Both the position numbers and the translations under genes were made by a program. This document shows positions 1-7,648 of a stretch of 12,044 bases of DNA, one piece after another. The stretch comes from Bacillota bacterium (GTDB lineage Bacteria; Bacillota; UBA994). Under the pieces are notes generated by a model. The model ran no database searches, was not told where the DNA came from, and worked only from the letters and a program-made list of their open reading frames with translations. The stretch is from contig QLUC01000050.1 of NCBI GenBank assembly GCA_018725275.1, positions 1 to 12,044 on the forward strand, read 5' to 3'. Numbering within the stretch: position 1 is the stretch's first letter; each line of letters starts with the position of its first letter.

Positions 1-60
1 TCGGAATACATCAAAAGACGGAATATACCCTATCCTCCACGTGTGGTAAAGTACAGCTAG
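1..60 (+). CDS. possible C-terminal end of an unidentified upstream gene (partial)
   Basis: Frame 1 is open from the window edge to a TAG at 58-60 and reads SEYIKRRNIPYPPRVVKYS. The basic and proline-rich tail looks protein-like, and a gap of about 95 bp to the next gene would be normal. However, the other two forward frames are also open for most of this stretch, so openness alone proves nothing. I do not recognise the tail and assign no function. Confidence 0.3.
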   Translation, partial: SEYIKRRNIPYPPRVVKYS

Positions 61-155
61 TGTAACATAAATACCTATTGGACTGGAATACCAAAAACCC
101 AAATTGTCCTTGACAAAGGGTACAGGGCATCTAAATTAAAGGAGGAATTGCAGAA
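61..155 (+). promoter_or_regulatory. upstream region and ribosome binding site of the TAXI gene
   Basis: AAAGGAGG at 138-145 stands 10 nt before the ATG at 156 and is a near-perfect Shine-Dalgarno sequence, fixing the start of the TAXI gene. A consensus-like TTGACA lies at 110-115, but the only matching -10 (TAAATT, 132-137) would start the transcript inside the Shine-Dalgarno sequence. The true promoter is therefore uncertain and may lie further upstream. No other structure is visible here. Confidence 0.5.
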
Positions 156-1100
156 ATGAAAAAAGTCCTACTAGTCTTGTCTGTCCTGGCCTTGGTGACT
201 ATAGGTTTTACCGCCTGCACCCCAAGAACACAGTTTATTACCATCGCCACCGGGGGCACCGGTGGACCCTACAATATCATCGGCTCTGCCATGGCCACGC
301 TTCTCAACGCCAATGTCAGAAACATACAGGCTACGGCAACGGTCACACCTGCCTCCGTGGTAAATGTGGGTTTACTTCAGGAGAAAAAGGCAGACATAGC
401 ATTAGCCATGAACGATGTGGTTTACTACGCTTTTAGCGGGACAGAAATGTTTACCGCAAAACATACCAACTTAGCGGGCATCGCCGCCTTGTACCCCAAT
501 TTTGTTCAATTAGTGGTTCGTGCGGAGAGTCCCATTCAGTCTATAGCTGATCTGCGCGGCAGGAGAGTAGGCGTTGGAGCACCTGGCAGCGGCACCGAGG
601 TCAATGCCCGTCAAATTCTCCAAGCCCACGGATTGACCTACGCTGATCTTCGTGCCGACTTCCTTTCCTATGCTGAGTCCGAGGTAGGGCTAAGAGATGG
701 CACTGTAGATGCTGTCTTCCTCACATCGGGCCTTCCCAATGCCGCGCTCATAGCTCTGGCTACCACTCGAGATGTTCGCTTCATACCCATTGGAGCGGAT
801 AAAGTCGCTACCCTAACCCAACAATTTCCATTCTACTTCCCCATCGAAATACCAGCTAACACCTATCGCGGCCAGACTGCACCCATACCGACAGCTGCAG
901 TCATCAATCTGCTAATTGTACGCCGAGACCTCCCAGATACCCTCGTTTACAACATGACCAAAGCCATTTTTGACAACTTGGAAACTTTAGGTAATGCCCA
1001 TGCCTCGGCCAGACTTATCAGCCTTGACCGCATACGTAATGGGATGCCAATACCGGTACACCCGGGTGCGGAGAGATTTTTCCGCGAAAAGGGCAAGTAA
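156..1100 (+). CDS. TAXI-family TRAP transporter solute-binding lipoprotein
   Basis: This is the extracytoplasmic substrate-capturing subunit of a TRAP (secondary, ion-driven) transporter. The 314-residue product begins with a lipoprotein signal: MKK, a hydrophobic core, then lipobox F-T-A-C with Cys21 as the lipidation site, so it should be tethered to the outer face of the membrane. The mature protein opens with ITIATGGTGGPYNIIGSAMA (about residues 28-47), the hallmark of the TAXI branch. GAPGSGTEVNARQIL (about 141-155) and the ending IPVHPGAERFFREKG are also typical. Length is normal for the family. It is followed after 114 bp by the fused permease, the usual TAXI partner. The substrate cannot be read from sequence; characterised or proposed TAXI substrates include glutamate and other small carboxylates, so any specific claim would be a guess. 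Start chosen for the strong AAAGGAGG. Confidence 0.93.
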   Translation: MKKVLLVLSVLALVTIGFTACTPRTQFITIATGGTGGPYNIIGSAMATLLNANVRNIQATATVTPASVVNVGLLQEKKADIALAMNDVVYYAFSGTEMFTAKHTNLAGIAALYPNFVQLVVRAESPIQSIADLRGRRVGVGAPGSGTEVNARQILQAHGLTYADLRADFLSYAESEVGLRDGTVDAVFLTSGLPNAALIALATTRDVRFIPIGADKVATLTQQFPFYFPIEIPANTYRGQTAPIPTAAVINLLIVRRDLPDTLVYNMTKAIFDNLETLGNAHASARLISLDRIRNGMPIPVHPGAERFFREKGK

Positions 1101-1109
1101 AGACATAGA

Positions 1110-1144
1110 GCAGATGGGCATTGACGAGCTTAATGCCCATCTGC
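1110..1144 (+). repeat. intercistronic hairpin between the TAXI gene and its permease
   Basis: GCAGATGGGCATT (1110-1122) and AATGCCCATCTGC (1132-1144) form a perfect 13-bp inverted repeat around a 9-nt loop. A G-U and an A-U pair could extend it to 15 bp with a 5-nt loop. It begins 10 nt after the stop codon. It is followed by GATTAGGCTAAC, not by a T-run, so it is not a classical intrinsic terminator. Such structures between a binding-protein gene and its permease gene often protect the 3' end of the abundant upstream message or partly attenuate readthrough; that role is inferred here. Confidence 0.75.
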
Positions 1145-1197
1145 GATTAGGCTAACATCAGGACACGGCCCTACTAAAAGATTGCGGCGGTATGTGC

Positions 1198-1206
1198 GGA
1201 GGAGAG
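1198..1206 (+). promoter_or_regulatory. ribosome binding site deciding the permease start
   Basis: GGAGGAGAG at 1198-1206 precedes ATG 1215 by about 10-12 nt counted from the AGGAG core. The in-frame TTG at 1182 and GTG at 1194 have no comparable site upstream, and GTG 1206 overlaps the site. ATG 1215 is therefore preferred, with ATG 1218 as an alternative. Confidence 0.6.
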
Positions 1207-1214
1207 TGAGCACC

Positions 1215-3089
1215 ATGATGACTAACCCCACCATTGGGAGCAATAGCAGCGAGCCTGTTGTCCAGAGCATTTTAGAGAAGTACGATAGCGAAAGCCGCTT
1301 TCACAAATTTCTACCAAAAAGCCCAGCAGCCATAGCGGTTACAACCATTGCCGTCTTACTATCCCTGTTCCATCTATACACGGCTTACTATGGCGAGTTG
1401 CCTGCACTGCAGCACCGGTCAATTCATCTCGGTGCAATGCTCGTACTGGCGTATATACTCTACCCCTTCAAAAAGGGAGGTCGGCTGTCCGCTATTGACC
1501 TGATTTTAGCCACAGCCAGCGCAGCCACGGCTGTATATATGCTTTGGGATCATCATGCCTTGGTGCAGAGGATTGGACGCGAGACGCCTCTGGACCTATT
1601 TTTCGCTGCTATGACCGTTATCTTAGTGTTAGAAGCGGCCCGCCGCGTTTTGGGGAAAGAACTTAGCATTCTAGCCGTCGTCTTCTTGCTTTACGCCTAT
1701 TTTGGCCCATACATGCCCGGCATTTTGGGACACCGCGGTTATGGCATAGATGAAATTCTCGGGTTTATGTACTTAACCACCGAGGGGCTCTATGGTTCAG
1801 CCATTAGGGTTTCGGCGTCTTACATTATTTTATTTATCATTTTTGGGGCTTTCCTTGAAAAAACGGGGGTAGGCCGCTTCTTTAACGACCTAGCCCTTGG
1901 TCTCGCCGGCGGTTCCGCAGGTGGTCCAGCTAAAGTTGCTGTCGTTTCAAGTGCACTACTTGGCACAATCAGTGGTTCCGCCGTAGCTAATGTGGTCACC
2001 ACGGGTGCATTTACCATACCACTGATGAAACGCCTTGGGTACAGAGCCGACTTCGCCGGTGCAGTCGAGGCGGCAGCCTCAGTAGGCGGCCAGATACTCC
2101 CTCCGGTAATGGGAGCCGCTGCATTCATTATGGCTGAGACTCTTGGCATGCCTTATGCTCAAATAGCCATGTCGGCAGCAATCCCTGCGGTTTTGTACTT
2201 TTTAAGTGTGGGTATCATGGTTCACCTCAGGGCCAAGAAACTCGGGCTCGCTGGGTTACCCAAGCATGAATTGCCTGTTGTGCGCAGGGTTCTATTCCAA
2301 GGCGGTCACATGTTCCTGCCACTATTTGCCCTCATGTACATGTTGCTATCGGGCTTTACAGTTACTCGTTCTGCCTTCATTGCCATTATCCTGGTAATAT
2401 TAACGAGCTTCTTCCGCAAGGACACCAGAATGACACCGACTGGCTTTATCGAGGCATTAGAATCGGGGGCTCGCAATACCATCGGGGTGGCGATTGCCTG
2501 TGGAGTAGTAGGCCTGATTATCGGCGTTGCCGCTCAGACTGGTTTTGCCATGCGTCTAGCGGGCACAATACTACTGCTCGGACAGGGTAACTTGACGCTG
2601 ACCTTGATTCTAACAATGTTCGCTTCACTTATCCTCGGGATGGGCATCCCCTCAATTCCAACCTATATTATTACCTCCACCATGGCCGCTCCCGCTCTAG
2701 CAGAACTCGGAGTGCCAATTTTCGTATCCCACATGTTTGTGTTTTATTTCGGCATCCTAGCAAATCTCACGCCCCCTGTTGCTCTAGCCGCTTTTGCTGG
2801 CGCGGGTATTGCCGGCGCCAACCCTCACAAGACTTTTGCTGGCGCGGGCATTGCCGCGATGCAGCTGGCCACCGCTAGTGCTCTACTTGGGGTCATTGCG
2901 CTAGGGGCAGCGGTAGAGGGATGGGTAATTACAGCGGCCTCATGGCCCCAAAGAGCTTTACTTCTCGCCAGCGCCTTGCTCCTTATCAAACCAGGTGGGG
3001 TTACCGACGTGCTGGGAATAGCCTTGATGGCTGTGGTCTGGGCATGGCAAACATTCCATGTCAAACGACAAAGGTCGTTTCATACATAG
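1215..3089 (+). CDS. TRAP transporter fused permease (DctQ-DctM, 4TM/12TM type)
   Basis: This integral membrane protein combines the small DctQ-like and large DctM-like TRAP subunits in one chain of about 624 residues, as is usual next to TAXI binding proteins. A soluble N-terminus with FHKFLPKSP leads into a first group of hydrophobic segments (about residues 35-170). The DctM part follows, with the typical stretches FLEKTGVGRFFNDLALGLAG, GTISGSAVANVVTTGAFTIP, EAAASVGGQILPPVMGAAAF and, late in the chain, GMGIPSIPTYI and NLTPPVALAAFAGAGIAGANP. These glycine/proline motifs form the transport core in the family. The region after NPHKT is odd: FAGAGIA occurs at both 527-533 and 541-547, and the conserved stretch usually containing a VPFMFVY-like motif seems absent before the final helices (see findings). 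The frame is intact throughout. The last 10 bp overlap the convergent pabBC gene. An upstream TTG at 1182 would add 11 residues. Confidence 0.92.
   Translation: MMTNPTIGSNSSEPVVQSILEKYDSESRFHKFLPKSPAAIAVTTIAVLLSLFHLYTAYYGELPALQHRSIHLGAMLVLAYILYPFKKGGRLSAIDLILATASAATAVYMLWDHHALVQRIGRETPLDLFFAAMTVILVLEAARRVLGKELSILAVVFLLYAYFGPYMPGILGHRGYGIDEILGFMYLTTEGLYGSAIRVSASYIILFIIFGAFLEKTGVGRFFNDLALGLAGGSAGGPAKVAVVSSALLGTISGSAVANVVTTGAFTIPLMKRLGYRADFAGAVEAAASVGGQILPPVMGAAAFIMAETLGMPYAQIAMSAAIPAVLYFLSVGIMVHLRAKKLGLAGLPKHELPVVRRVLFQGGHMFLPLFALMYMLLSGFTVTRSAFIAIILVILTSFFRKDTRMTPTGFIEALESGARNTIGVAIACGVVGLIIGVAAQTGFAMRLAGTILLLGQGNLTLTLILTMFASLILGMGIPSIPTYIITSTMAAPALAELGVPIFVSHMFVFYFGILANLTPPVALAAFAGAGIAGANPHKTFAGAGIAAMQLATASALLGVIALGAAVEGWVITAASWPQRALLLASALLLIKPGGVTDVLGIALMAVVWAWQTFHVKRQRSFHT
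2791..2856 (+). repeat. 24-bp direct repeat inside the permease gene
   Basis: The 24 bases at 2791-2814 recur at 2833-2856 with a single T/C mismatch, offset by 42 bp (14 codons), both in the same reading frame. Both copies encode FAGAGIA. Similarity stops after 24 bases, so this is not a full 42-bp tandem duplication. Confidence 0.85.
3063..3080. terminator. possible weak bidirectional hairpin at the convergent junction
   Basis: AAACGAC (3063-3069) and GTCGTTT (3074-3080) form a perfect 7-bp inverted repeat with an AAAG loop, just inside the end of the TRAP permease and abutting the pabBC stop. Only short T or A runs flank it on either strand, so it is at best a weak terminator. No better terminator is visible at this junction. 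Confidence 0.3.
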
Positions 3090-5362
3090 AATAACTTATC
3101 CGCAAGCCGCCTACAGAACGAGCCCTTATCACCAGAAGCAAACGCCTGCTCCCCTACTCTAGCTACCGGCATAATGCCCAGGAGGGCATTGGTCAAAAAG
3201 GCCTCGTCGGCCCGGAAAAAGTCTCTGGGGGCAAGCTTGGTCTCGCTAAAAGGGATGTTCAGTCTAAAGCAAAGCGCTTTCACCTGGGCACGCATGATGC
3301 CTGGTAGGGCTCCGTCTTCGATGCGCGGGGTCCGCACCTCACCTTCGGTCACAATAAAGAGATTACTCACTGCACCCTCGGCCAGGTCGCCCTTGCTGTT
3401 TAGGAGCAGCGCTTCATCGGCCCCGGCAGCGTGGGCTTCTTTTTTTGCCAAAACATTGTCTAAAAAGCTCGTCGTTTTGTGCCGCGACAGAGGCGAATGT
3501 TCATTGCGGCGCGTGGAACGGGCGATGATGGCCCTAAACCCTCGTTCGTACAAGGACTCCTCATAGGGCAAACCCTGTTTGACAGTTATCACTATATCTA
3601 GCGGACTATCCAGAGCCGCTAGCAACCCCTGACTGGTGCGTGGCGAGACCGTCAGGCGAAGCGAGCCTAGTTGCAAGCTATTGGCAGCGATGACGCAATT
3701 AATAGCCTCCACCAACTCGGTGCAGGTAGGCATTTGGTAACCAAAGTAACGGGCCGAGGCAAGTAGCCGCGCCAGGTGTTCTGCTAAAAAGCGTGGCCTA
3801 CCCCCTCGCACGAGCATAGTTTCGAACAACCCGTCCCCGAGCAAGAAGGCCCTGTTCGTAATAGCGACATGGCCCTCTGCCGCGCTAAGCAGACGCCCAT
3901 TCAAGTAAGTAAAAGGACCGACCACCGGAACCGTCCCTGTGGTCGACTCGATGATCCCCAGGCTGCGCAGGGGGGCCTTGGCCTTGTGCCAGGTTTCGTC
4001 ATACTCGGCGGCAGGGTCAGAGTCGGCTACGATGCCACCACCTACCTGCAAGTAGAGGCGGTCATCTTGGTTGACCAAGGTGCGAATGGCAATGTTTAGG
4101 TCCATACGCCCGTCAAAGCCGAGGTAGCCGATAGCGCCAGTATAGATGCCGCGGCGCACCGGCTCTAGCTCCTCGATGATTTCCATCGCCCTGATCTTGG
4201 GCGCACCGGTTATCGACCCCCCGGGGAACGTGGCCTTGAGCAGGTCCACCGCACTCTTACCGAGGGCTAACTCGCCCCGCACCGTAGATACGAGATGAAA
4301 GACGGTGGCATATTCTTCAAGGACAATCAGTTCCGGCACGCGCACCGTGCCGTAGGTGCAGACACGGCCGAGGTCATTGCGCTCGAGGTCAATGATCATC
4401 ACCAGTTCGGCACGGTCTTTTTCGCTGGCAAGAAGCTCCTCCCGATTGGCGATATCCTCTTCCGGTGTCCGCCCCCGCGGCCTGGTACCCTTGATGGGGC
4501 GAGCCTCGACCACACCATGGTCCAGCAACAAGAAGCGCTCCGGCGAGGAGCTGAGTATGCATAGCCCTGCACCGCAATCCAGGTAGGCGGCAAAGGGAGC
4601 GGGGTTTACCTGGCGCAAGCGCCGATAAAGCTGGTAGGGCGGCATGCGTAGCGGCGCCTCTAGACGCTGCGTCATGTTGGCTTGGTAAATATCGCCCCGC
4701 GCAATGTATTCCTTGACTTTTCTAATGGCGGCACAGTAAGTTTCGCGGGTAAAATGCGCCTTGAGATCTGCGGCAGAAATGCTAGGCTCCGCCCAGGGGT
4801 CGGAGAGGCCGACTAGCGGACGAGACAATTTATTTTTCCCCTCCACCAAAGCGCATTCCGCTTGGCGCAAAGCCTCATCCCCTCGGTACGGTAACCCCGT
4901 AGCCACTAAATAGGCCTTTTCTTCCTCATGGTCAATGGCCAACACCTGCGCATAGAACCCGAGGTACATATCAGACACCTGTAGATCGTCGATGCTGTGG
5001 TTAGGCATCACTTCGACCATTCGGCCAAGGTCATACGAAAAATACCCCACCGCCCCGCCGACAAAGGGCATGGGCAGGGAAGCCGGGGGCAGGCGAAAAC
5101 GATCTAGTTGCTCTTGCAAAACCGCGAAAGGGTCACCGCTATATTCTCGCCTCTCACCGTTTTCCACGATAACGATGTGCTGCCCAGTGGTTTTAAGGAC
5201 TATAAATGGGTTACTGCCCATAAATGACCAGCGTCCCAATTTGCCGCCGGGGCGGCTGCTGTCCAGCCAAAATGGATGAGGGTCATCTTTATAGATGGCA
5301 AACACCTCTTCAAGGGTGCGGTCAAGCTCTACTTCGACTACTAGGGGCACTACTTCCGGCAC
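3080..5362 (-). CDS. pabBC: aminodeoxychorismate synthase component I fused to aminodeoxychorismate lyase
   Basis: This 760-residue bifunctional enzyme makes p-aminobenzoate for folate. Residues 1 to about 470 are the chorismate-binding PabB domain, converting chorismate plus ammonia from PabA into 4-amino-4-deoxychorismate. The motif PIKGT (289-293) carries Lys291, the residue that separates PabB from TrpE (PIAGT) and forms the covalent intermediate in PabB. ERNDLGRV (327-334) and FPGGSITGAPK (379-389) are conserved family motifs. After a linker (about 470-483), residues from about 485 to the end form a class IV PLP lyase, PabC, which releases pyruvate. RHKTTSFLDN contains the probable PLP lysine, Lys629, and LAEGAVSNLF the conserved Glu662. 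The start is GTG, with GGGAGG at 5373-5378 about 10 nt upstream, and it overlaps the end of pabA by 13 nt. It is the last gene of the folate run and converges on the TRAP permease with a 10-bp overlap. Confidence 0.95.
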   Translation of the reverse strand: MPEVVPLVVEVELDRTLEEVFAIYKDDPHPFWLDSSRPGGKLGRWSFMGSNPFIVLKTTGQHIVIVENGERREYSGDPFAVLQEQLDRFRLPPASLPMPFVGGAVGYFSYDLGRMVEVMPNHSIDDLQVSDMYLGFYAQVLAIDHEEEKAYLVATGLPYRGDEALRQAECALVEGKNKLSRPLVGLSDPWAEPSISAADLKAHFTRETYCAAIRKVKEYIARGDIYQANMTQRLEAPLRMPPYQLYRRLRQVNPAPFAAYLDCGAGLCILSSSPERFLLLDHGVVEARPIKGTRPRGRTPEEDIANREELLASEKDRAELVMIIDLERNDLGRVCTYGTVRVPELIVLEEYATVFHLVSTVRGELALGKSAVDLLKATFPGGSITGAPKIRAMEIIEELEPVRRGIYTGAIGYLGFDGRMDLNIAIRTLVNQDDRLYLQVGGGIVADSDPAAEYDETWHKAKAPLRSLGIIESTTGTVPVVGPFTYLNGRLLSAAEGHVAITNRAFLLGDGLFETMLVRGGRPRFLAEHLARLLASARYFGYQMPTCTELVEAINCVIAANSLQLGSLRLTVSPRTSQGLLAALDSPLDIVITVKQGLPYEESLYERGFRAIIARSTRRNEHSPLSRHKTTSFLDNVLAKKEAHAAGADEALLLNSKGDLAEGAVSNLFIVTEGEVRTPRIEDGALPGIMRAQVKALCFRLNIPFSETKLAPRDFFRADEAFLTNALLGIMPVARVGEQAFASGDKGSFCRRLADKLFYV

Positions 5363-5952
5363 AATCTACCCGCCTCCCGTGGCAAGGCATACCGCAGAAA
5401 ATTAGCCAGCAGCTCCCTGCCGTACTCGGTCAAAATGGCCTCAGGATGAAATTGCACGCCTTCTAGGAAGGGCAATTCCCGGTGGCGGAGCCCCATAATT
5501 TCCCCCTCCTGCGTGGCGGCAGTTACGGCCAGGCATGGTGGCAGGGTCTCGCTCTCCACCAAGAGCGAATGATAACGGGTGGCGGCAAAGGGCGTAGACA
5601 GGCCCCGGAAGACACCGCTTCCTTGATGATGCACGAGGGAGGTCTTGCCATGTACGAGGCGCCCCGCGCGCACCACCTGACCACCGAACACCTGCGCGAG
5701 GCACTGATGCCCTAGGCAGACTCCGAGCATGGGTACCTGCCCGGCAAAGCGGCGAATAACCTCCATGGAGATACCGGCTTCATCAGGTGTTCCTGGCCCG
5801 GGAGAAATCATGATGTGCGTCGGGGAGAGCAGAGCCACCTGATCTAGGTCGAGGTCACGATTACGGAAGACTGCAATCTTCGCTCCTAGTTCCCCGCATA
5901 ACTGTACCAGGTTGTAGGTAAATGAGTCGTAGTTATCGACAATCAGGAGCAT
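5350..5952 (-). CDS. pabA: aminodeoxychorismate/anthranilate synthase glutamine amidotransferase subunit
   Basis: This class I glutamine amidotransferase (200 residues) hydrolyses glutamine and channels ammonia to the PabB domain of the next gene. The N-terminus MLLIVDNYDSFTYNLVQ is typical. ISPGPGTPDEAG (49-60) is the conserved oxyanion loop region. The catalytic triad is visible: Cys79 in GVCLGHQ, and His169 and Glu171 in GVQFHPEA. The frame is open further upstream to 6033, but those residues lie within folK and do not look like the family. ATG 5950-5952 has an excellent AAAGGAGG 6 nt upstream and gives the normal length. The gene starts inside the last 20 nt of folK and overlaps pabBC by 13 nt, implying coupled translation. 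With no trp genes nearby its main job is probably folate, but in bacilli such subunits can also serve anthranilate synthase. Confidence 0.95.
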   Translation of the reverse strand: MLLIVDNYDSFTYNLVQLCGELGAKIAVFRNRDLDLDQVALLSPTHIMISPGPGTPDEAGISMEVIRRFAGQVPMLGVCLGHQCLAQVFGGQVVRAGRLVHGKTSLVHHQGSGVFRGLSTPFAATRYHSLLVESETLPPCLAVTAATQEGEIMGLRHRELPFLEGVQFHPEAILTEYGRELLANFLRYALPREAGRLCRK

Positions 5953-6427
5953 CAAGAGCCTCCTTTCGCAGCAAGTCACTGAGCAAGGCGTGGGCTGGGC
6001 AATTATCTGGCGGCAGCAGAATTGCGGGAGCAATTTCGACTAGGGGCAAGAGGACAAAAACCCTCTCCCTAAGGCGAGGGTGCGGGATAATCAGCTCGGG
6101 GGAGTCTAGCACCAGGTCGCCATAGAGCAATATATCCACATCTAAAGTCCGCGGACCATAGCGGACAATGCGCACGCGGGCGGCCTTGCGCTCTAAATTC
6201 TCGGCCACCGCCCATAGTTCGCGTGGCGATAGCCCAGTGTCTATCTCAACCACTGTGTTTAAAAAAGGTCCCTGCTCCCTGTACCCCATCGGCGCGGTTT
6301 CAAGGTAGGTGGCTACCGCCAGAACATCAATGCCCGGGGTGGCCACTAGCCCTAAGACCGCCCGGTCCAGCTCGTACTTGCGGTCACCTAAGTTGCTGCC
6401 TAGTCCCAAAAAAACGCGACTCATCAT
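5933..6427 (-). CDS. folK: 2-amino-4-hydroxy-6-hydroxymethyldihydropteridine pyrophosphokinase
   Basis: HPPK transfers pyrophosphate from ATP to 6-hydroxymethyl-7,8-dihydropterin, making the substrate that FolP joins to pABA. The 164-residue product has the normal length. FLGLGSNLGDR (6-16) is the N-terminal signature. ETAPMGYREQGPFLN (43-57) belongs to the pterin pocket. VRYGPRTLDVDILLYGD (88-104) holds the Mg-binding Asp96 and Asp98, and IPHPRLRERVFVLLPL (114-129) is the second conserved block. The start ATG overlaps the folB stop in an ATGATGA arrangement, with AGGGAG 5-8 nt upstream, so either of two adjacent ATGs could be used. Its 3' end overlaps pabA. Confidence 0.96.
   Translation of the reverse strand: MMSRVFLGLGSNLGDRKYELDRAVLGLVATPGIDVLAVATYLETAPMGYREQGPFLNTVVEIDTGLSPRELWAVAENLERKAARVRIVRYGPRTLDVDILLYGDLVLDSPELIIPHPRLRERVFVLLPLVEIAPAILLPPDNCPAHALLSDLLRKEALDAPDCR
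5959..5966 (-). promoter_or_regulatory. ribosome binding site of pabA
   Basis: On the minus strand AAAGGAGG lies 6 nt before ATG 5952, inside the folK coding sequence. It settles the pabA start against the longer open frame that runs up to 6033. Confidence 0.8.
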
Positions 6428-6783
6428 GGCCTCTCCCTGGTAATTTCTACCGCGACAAAGTCCATCTGCAGGGGCATAGGGGGGTGCAGTTTTTTTACTG
6501 TAACCCTAACTGTTAAAGCCCCCATGTCGAGCACCACCGCGGCAATCCTCTCCGTCAAAGCCTCTAGGAGCAGGTATGGTGGCCCCTCCACGACTTCTTT
6601 AACAGCAACGTAAACAGCGGCGTAGTTTATAGATAGATCTAATTTGTCGGCTTCGGCCGCCGCCCTAATATCTGTCCCGATGGCCAGGCTGACCGCAAAT
6701 CTCTGCCCTAGCCGTCTTTCTTCCGCCATGAAGCCGTGATACCCATAGAACATCATGTTCTCTAGCAATATTTTATCCGTCAC
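6424..6783 (-). CDS. folB: dihydroneopterin aldolase
   Basis: FolB cleaves 7,8-dihydroneopterin to 6-hydroxymethyl-7,8-dihydropterin and glycolaldehyde. From the GTG at 6783 the product has 119 residues, the usual size for this small enzyme, which forms ring-shaped oligomers in the family. MFYGYHGFMAEERRLGQRF (11-29) carries the conserved YGYHG and the Glu pair (21-22). INYAAVY (52-58) contains the conserved Tyr54, and VTVKKLHPPMP (94-104) the probable catalytic Lys98. The frame is open to 6810, but the nine extra residues (MPCSGEGSA) would lie within folP and do not match the family. AGGGGAGGG at 6791-6799, 7 nt before GTG 6783, supports the shorter form. It overlaps folP by 11 nt and folK by 4 nt. 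Confidence 0.94.
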   Translation of the reverse strand: MTDKILLENMMFYGYHGFMAEERRLGQRFAVSLAIGTDIRAAAEADKLDLSINYAAVYVAVKEVVEGPPYLLLEALTERIAAVVLDMGALTVRVTVKKLHPPMPLQMDFVAVEITRERP

Positions 6784-7606
6784 TGCTGAACCCTCCCCTG
6801 AGCAGGGCATCGGTCATCTTCGCTACCCTATGCATAGCCGCCACATCGTGCACGCGCACCAGACGCACCCCGCGGGTGATGCCATAGGCCACCGTGGCCG
6901 CCGTCCCCTCCCCCCTCTCCTCCACCGGTAAATCCAAAACCTTACCGATAAAAGACTTGCGCGAGGTGCCAAGCAAGACCGGGTAGCCAAGAGCCGTTAT
7001 TTCGGCTAAGCGCTGCATGATAACTAGGTTGTGCAGGGCGGTCTTACCAAAGCCTATGCCCGGGTCAAGCACAATATTTTCGCGGCGCACCCCACAGGAC
7101 TCGGCTAGCTCCGCGCTCGCGAGGAGGGATGCTTTTACTTCGGCCAAAAGGTCGCCATACTCCGCCACCTCTTTATTGTGCATCAAACAGATCGGCACCT
7201 GCCGCGCGGCAGCAATCATCAGCATAGCCCGTTCGCGCCTCCCGCCCCAGACATCGTTCAGCATACTTGCTCCCGCCTCTAGGGCGGCCTCGGCCACCTC
7301 GGCCTTGTAGGTGTCGATGGAGACAGGGGCATCTAATTCCCTGGACAGACGGCGAATGAGGGGAATCACCCGCCGCATCTCTTCTTTTGCCGACACCGCT
7401 AAAGAGCCCGGGCGGGTGGACTCGCCACCTACATCGATAATATCCGCCCCTTCGGCCACGAGGCGCATAGCATGGGCCAGGGATTCCTCGAGGGTAAAAA
7501 AACAGCCTCCGTCAGAAAAAGAATCGGGGGTGACATTGAGTATCCCCATGATGATCGTCCTCTGCGTCAAATCAAAAGCCTTGTTGTTTATGGTTAGCGT
7601 CGGCAC
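6773..7606 (-). CDS. folP: dihydropteroate synthase
   Basis: DHPS condenses 6-hydroxymethyl-dihydropterin pyrophosphate with p-aminobenzoate to 7,8-dihydropteroate; it is the target of sulfonamides. All family landmarks of the TIM barrel are present: IMGILNVTPDSFSDGG near the start (pterin/pyrophosphate loop), GADIIDVGGESTRPGS, SIDTYKAEVAEAAL, MLNDVWGG, IVLDPGIGFGKT, LLGTSRKSFIG with the conserved Lys, and VRVHDV at the end. The length, about 277 residues, is normal. The first possible start is GTG 7615 (280 residues), but it lacks a well-spaced binding site. GAGGTGG at 7612-7618 sits 5 nt before GTG 7606, which I prefer. A 33-40 nt gap separates it from folE, and its end overlaps folB. Confidence 0.96.
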   Translation of the reverse strand: MPTLTINNKAFDLTQRTIIMGILNVTPDSFSDGGCFFTLEESLAHAMRLVAEGADIIDVGGESTRPGSLAVSAKEEMRRVIPLIRRLSRELDAPVSIDTYKAEVAEAALEAGASMLNDVWGGRRERAMLMIAAARQVPICLMHNKEVAEYGDLLAEVKASLLASAELAESCGVRRENIVLDPGIGFGKTALHNLVIMQRLAEITALGYPVLLGTSRKSFIGKVLDLPVEERGEGTAATVAYGITRGVRLVRVHDVAAMHRVAKMTDALLRGGFSSDG

Positions 7607-7648
7607 TCTATCCACCTCAATACCGTAATCCGCCTGCTGCTCTCCACT

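Noticed and set aside
110..137. TTGACA (110-115) with TAAATT (132-137) as a sigma-A promoter for the TAXI gene
   Set aside because: The transcript would start around 143-145, inside the AAAGGAGG ribosome binding site at 138-145, so the message would lack a usable site.
1820..2149. Minus-strand open frame of 109 codons inside the TRAP permease
   Set aside because: It lies wholly within a well-supported membrane protein gene and has a low-complexity Ala/Pro/Ser-rich product with no family features.
3174..3566. Plus-strand open frame of 130 codons opposite pabBC
   Set aside because: It is antisense to the PabC domain, whose motifs are clear; the product is Ser/Arg/Ala-rich and shows no recognisable motif.
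3080..5362. PabB half as anthranilate synthase TrpE
   Set aside because: The PIKGT motif with Lys291 and the fused PabC lyase domain point to p-aminobenzoate synthesis, and the neighbours are all folate genes.
5953..6033. Upstream extension of pabA
   Set aside because: The 27 extra codons lie in folK, do not resemble the family N-terminus, and ATG 5952 has a strong ribosome binding site.
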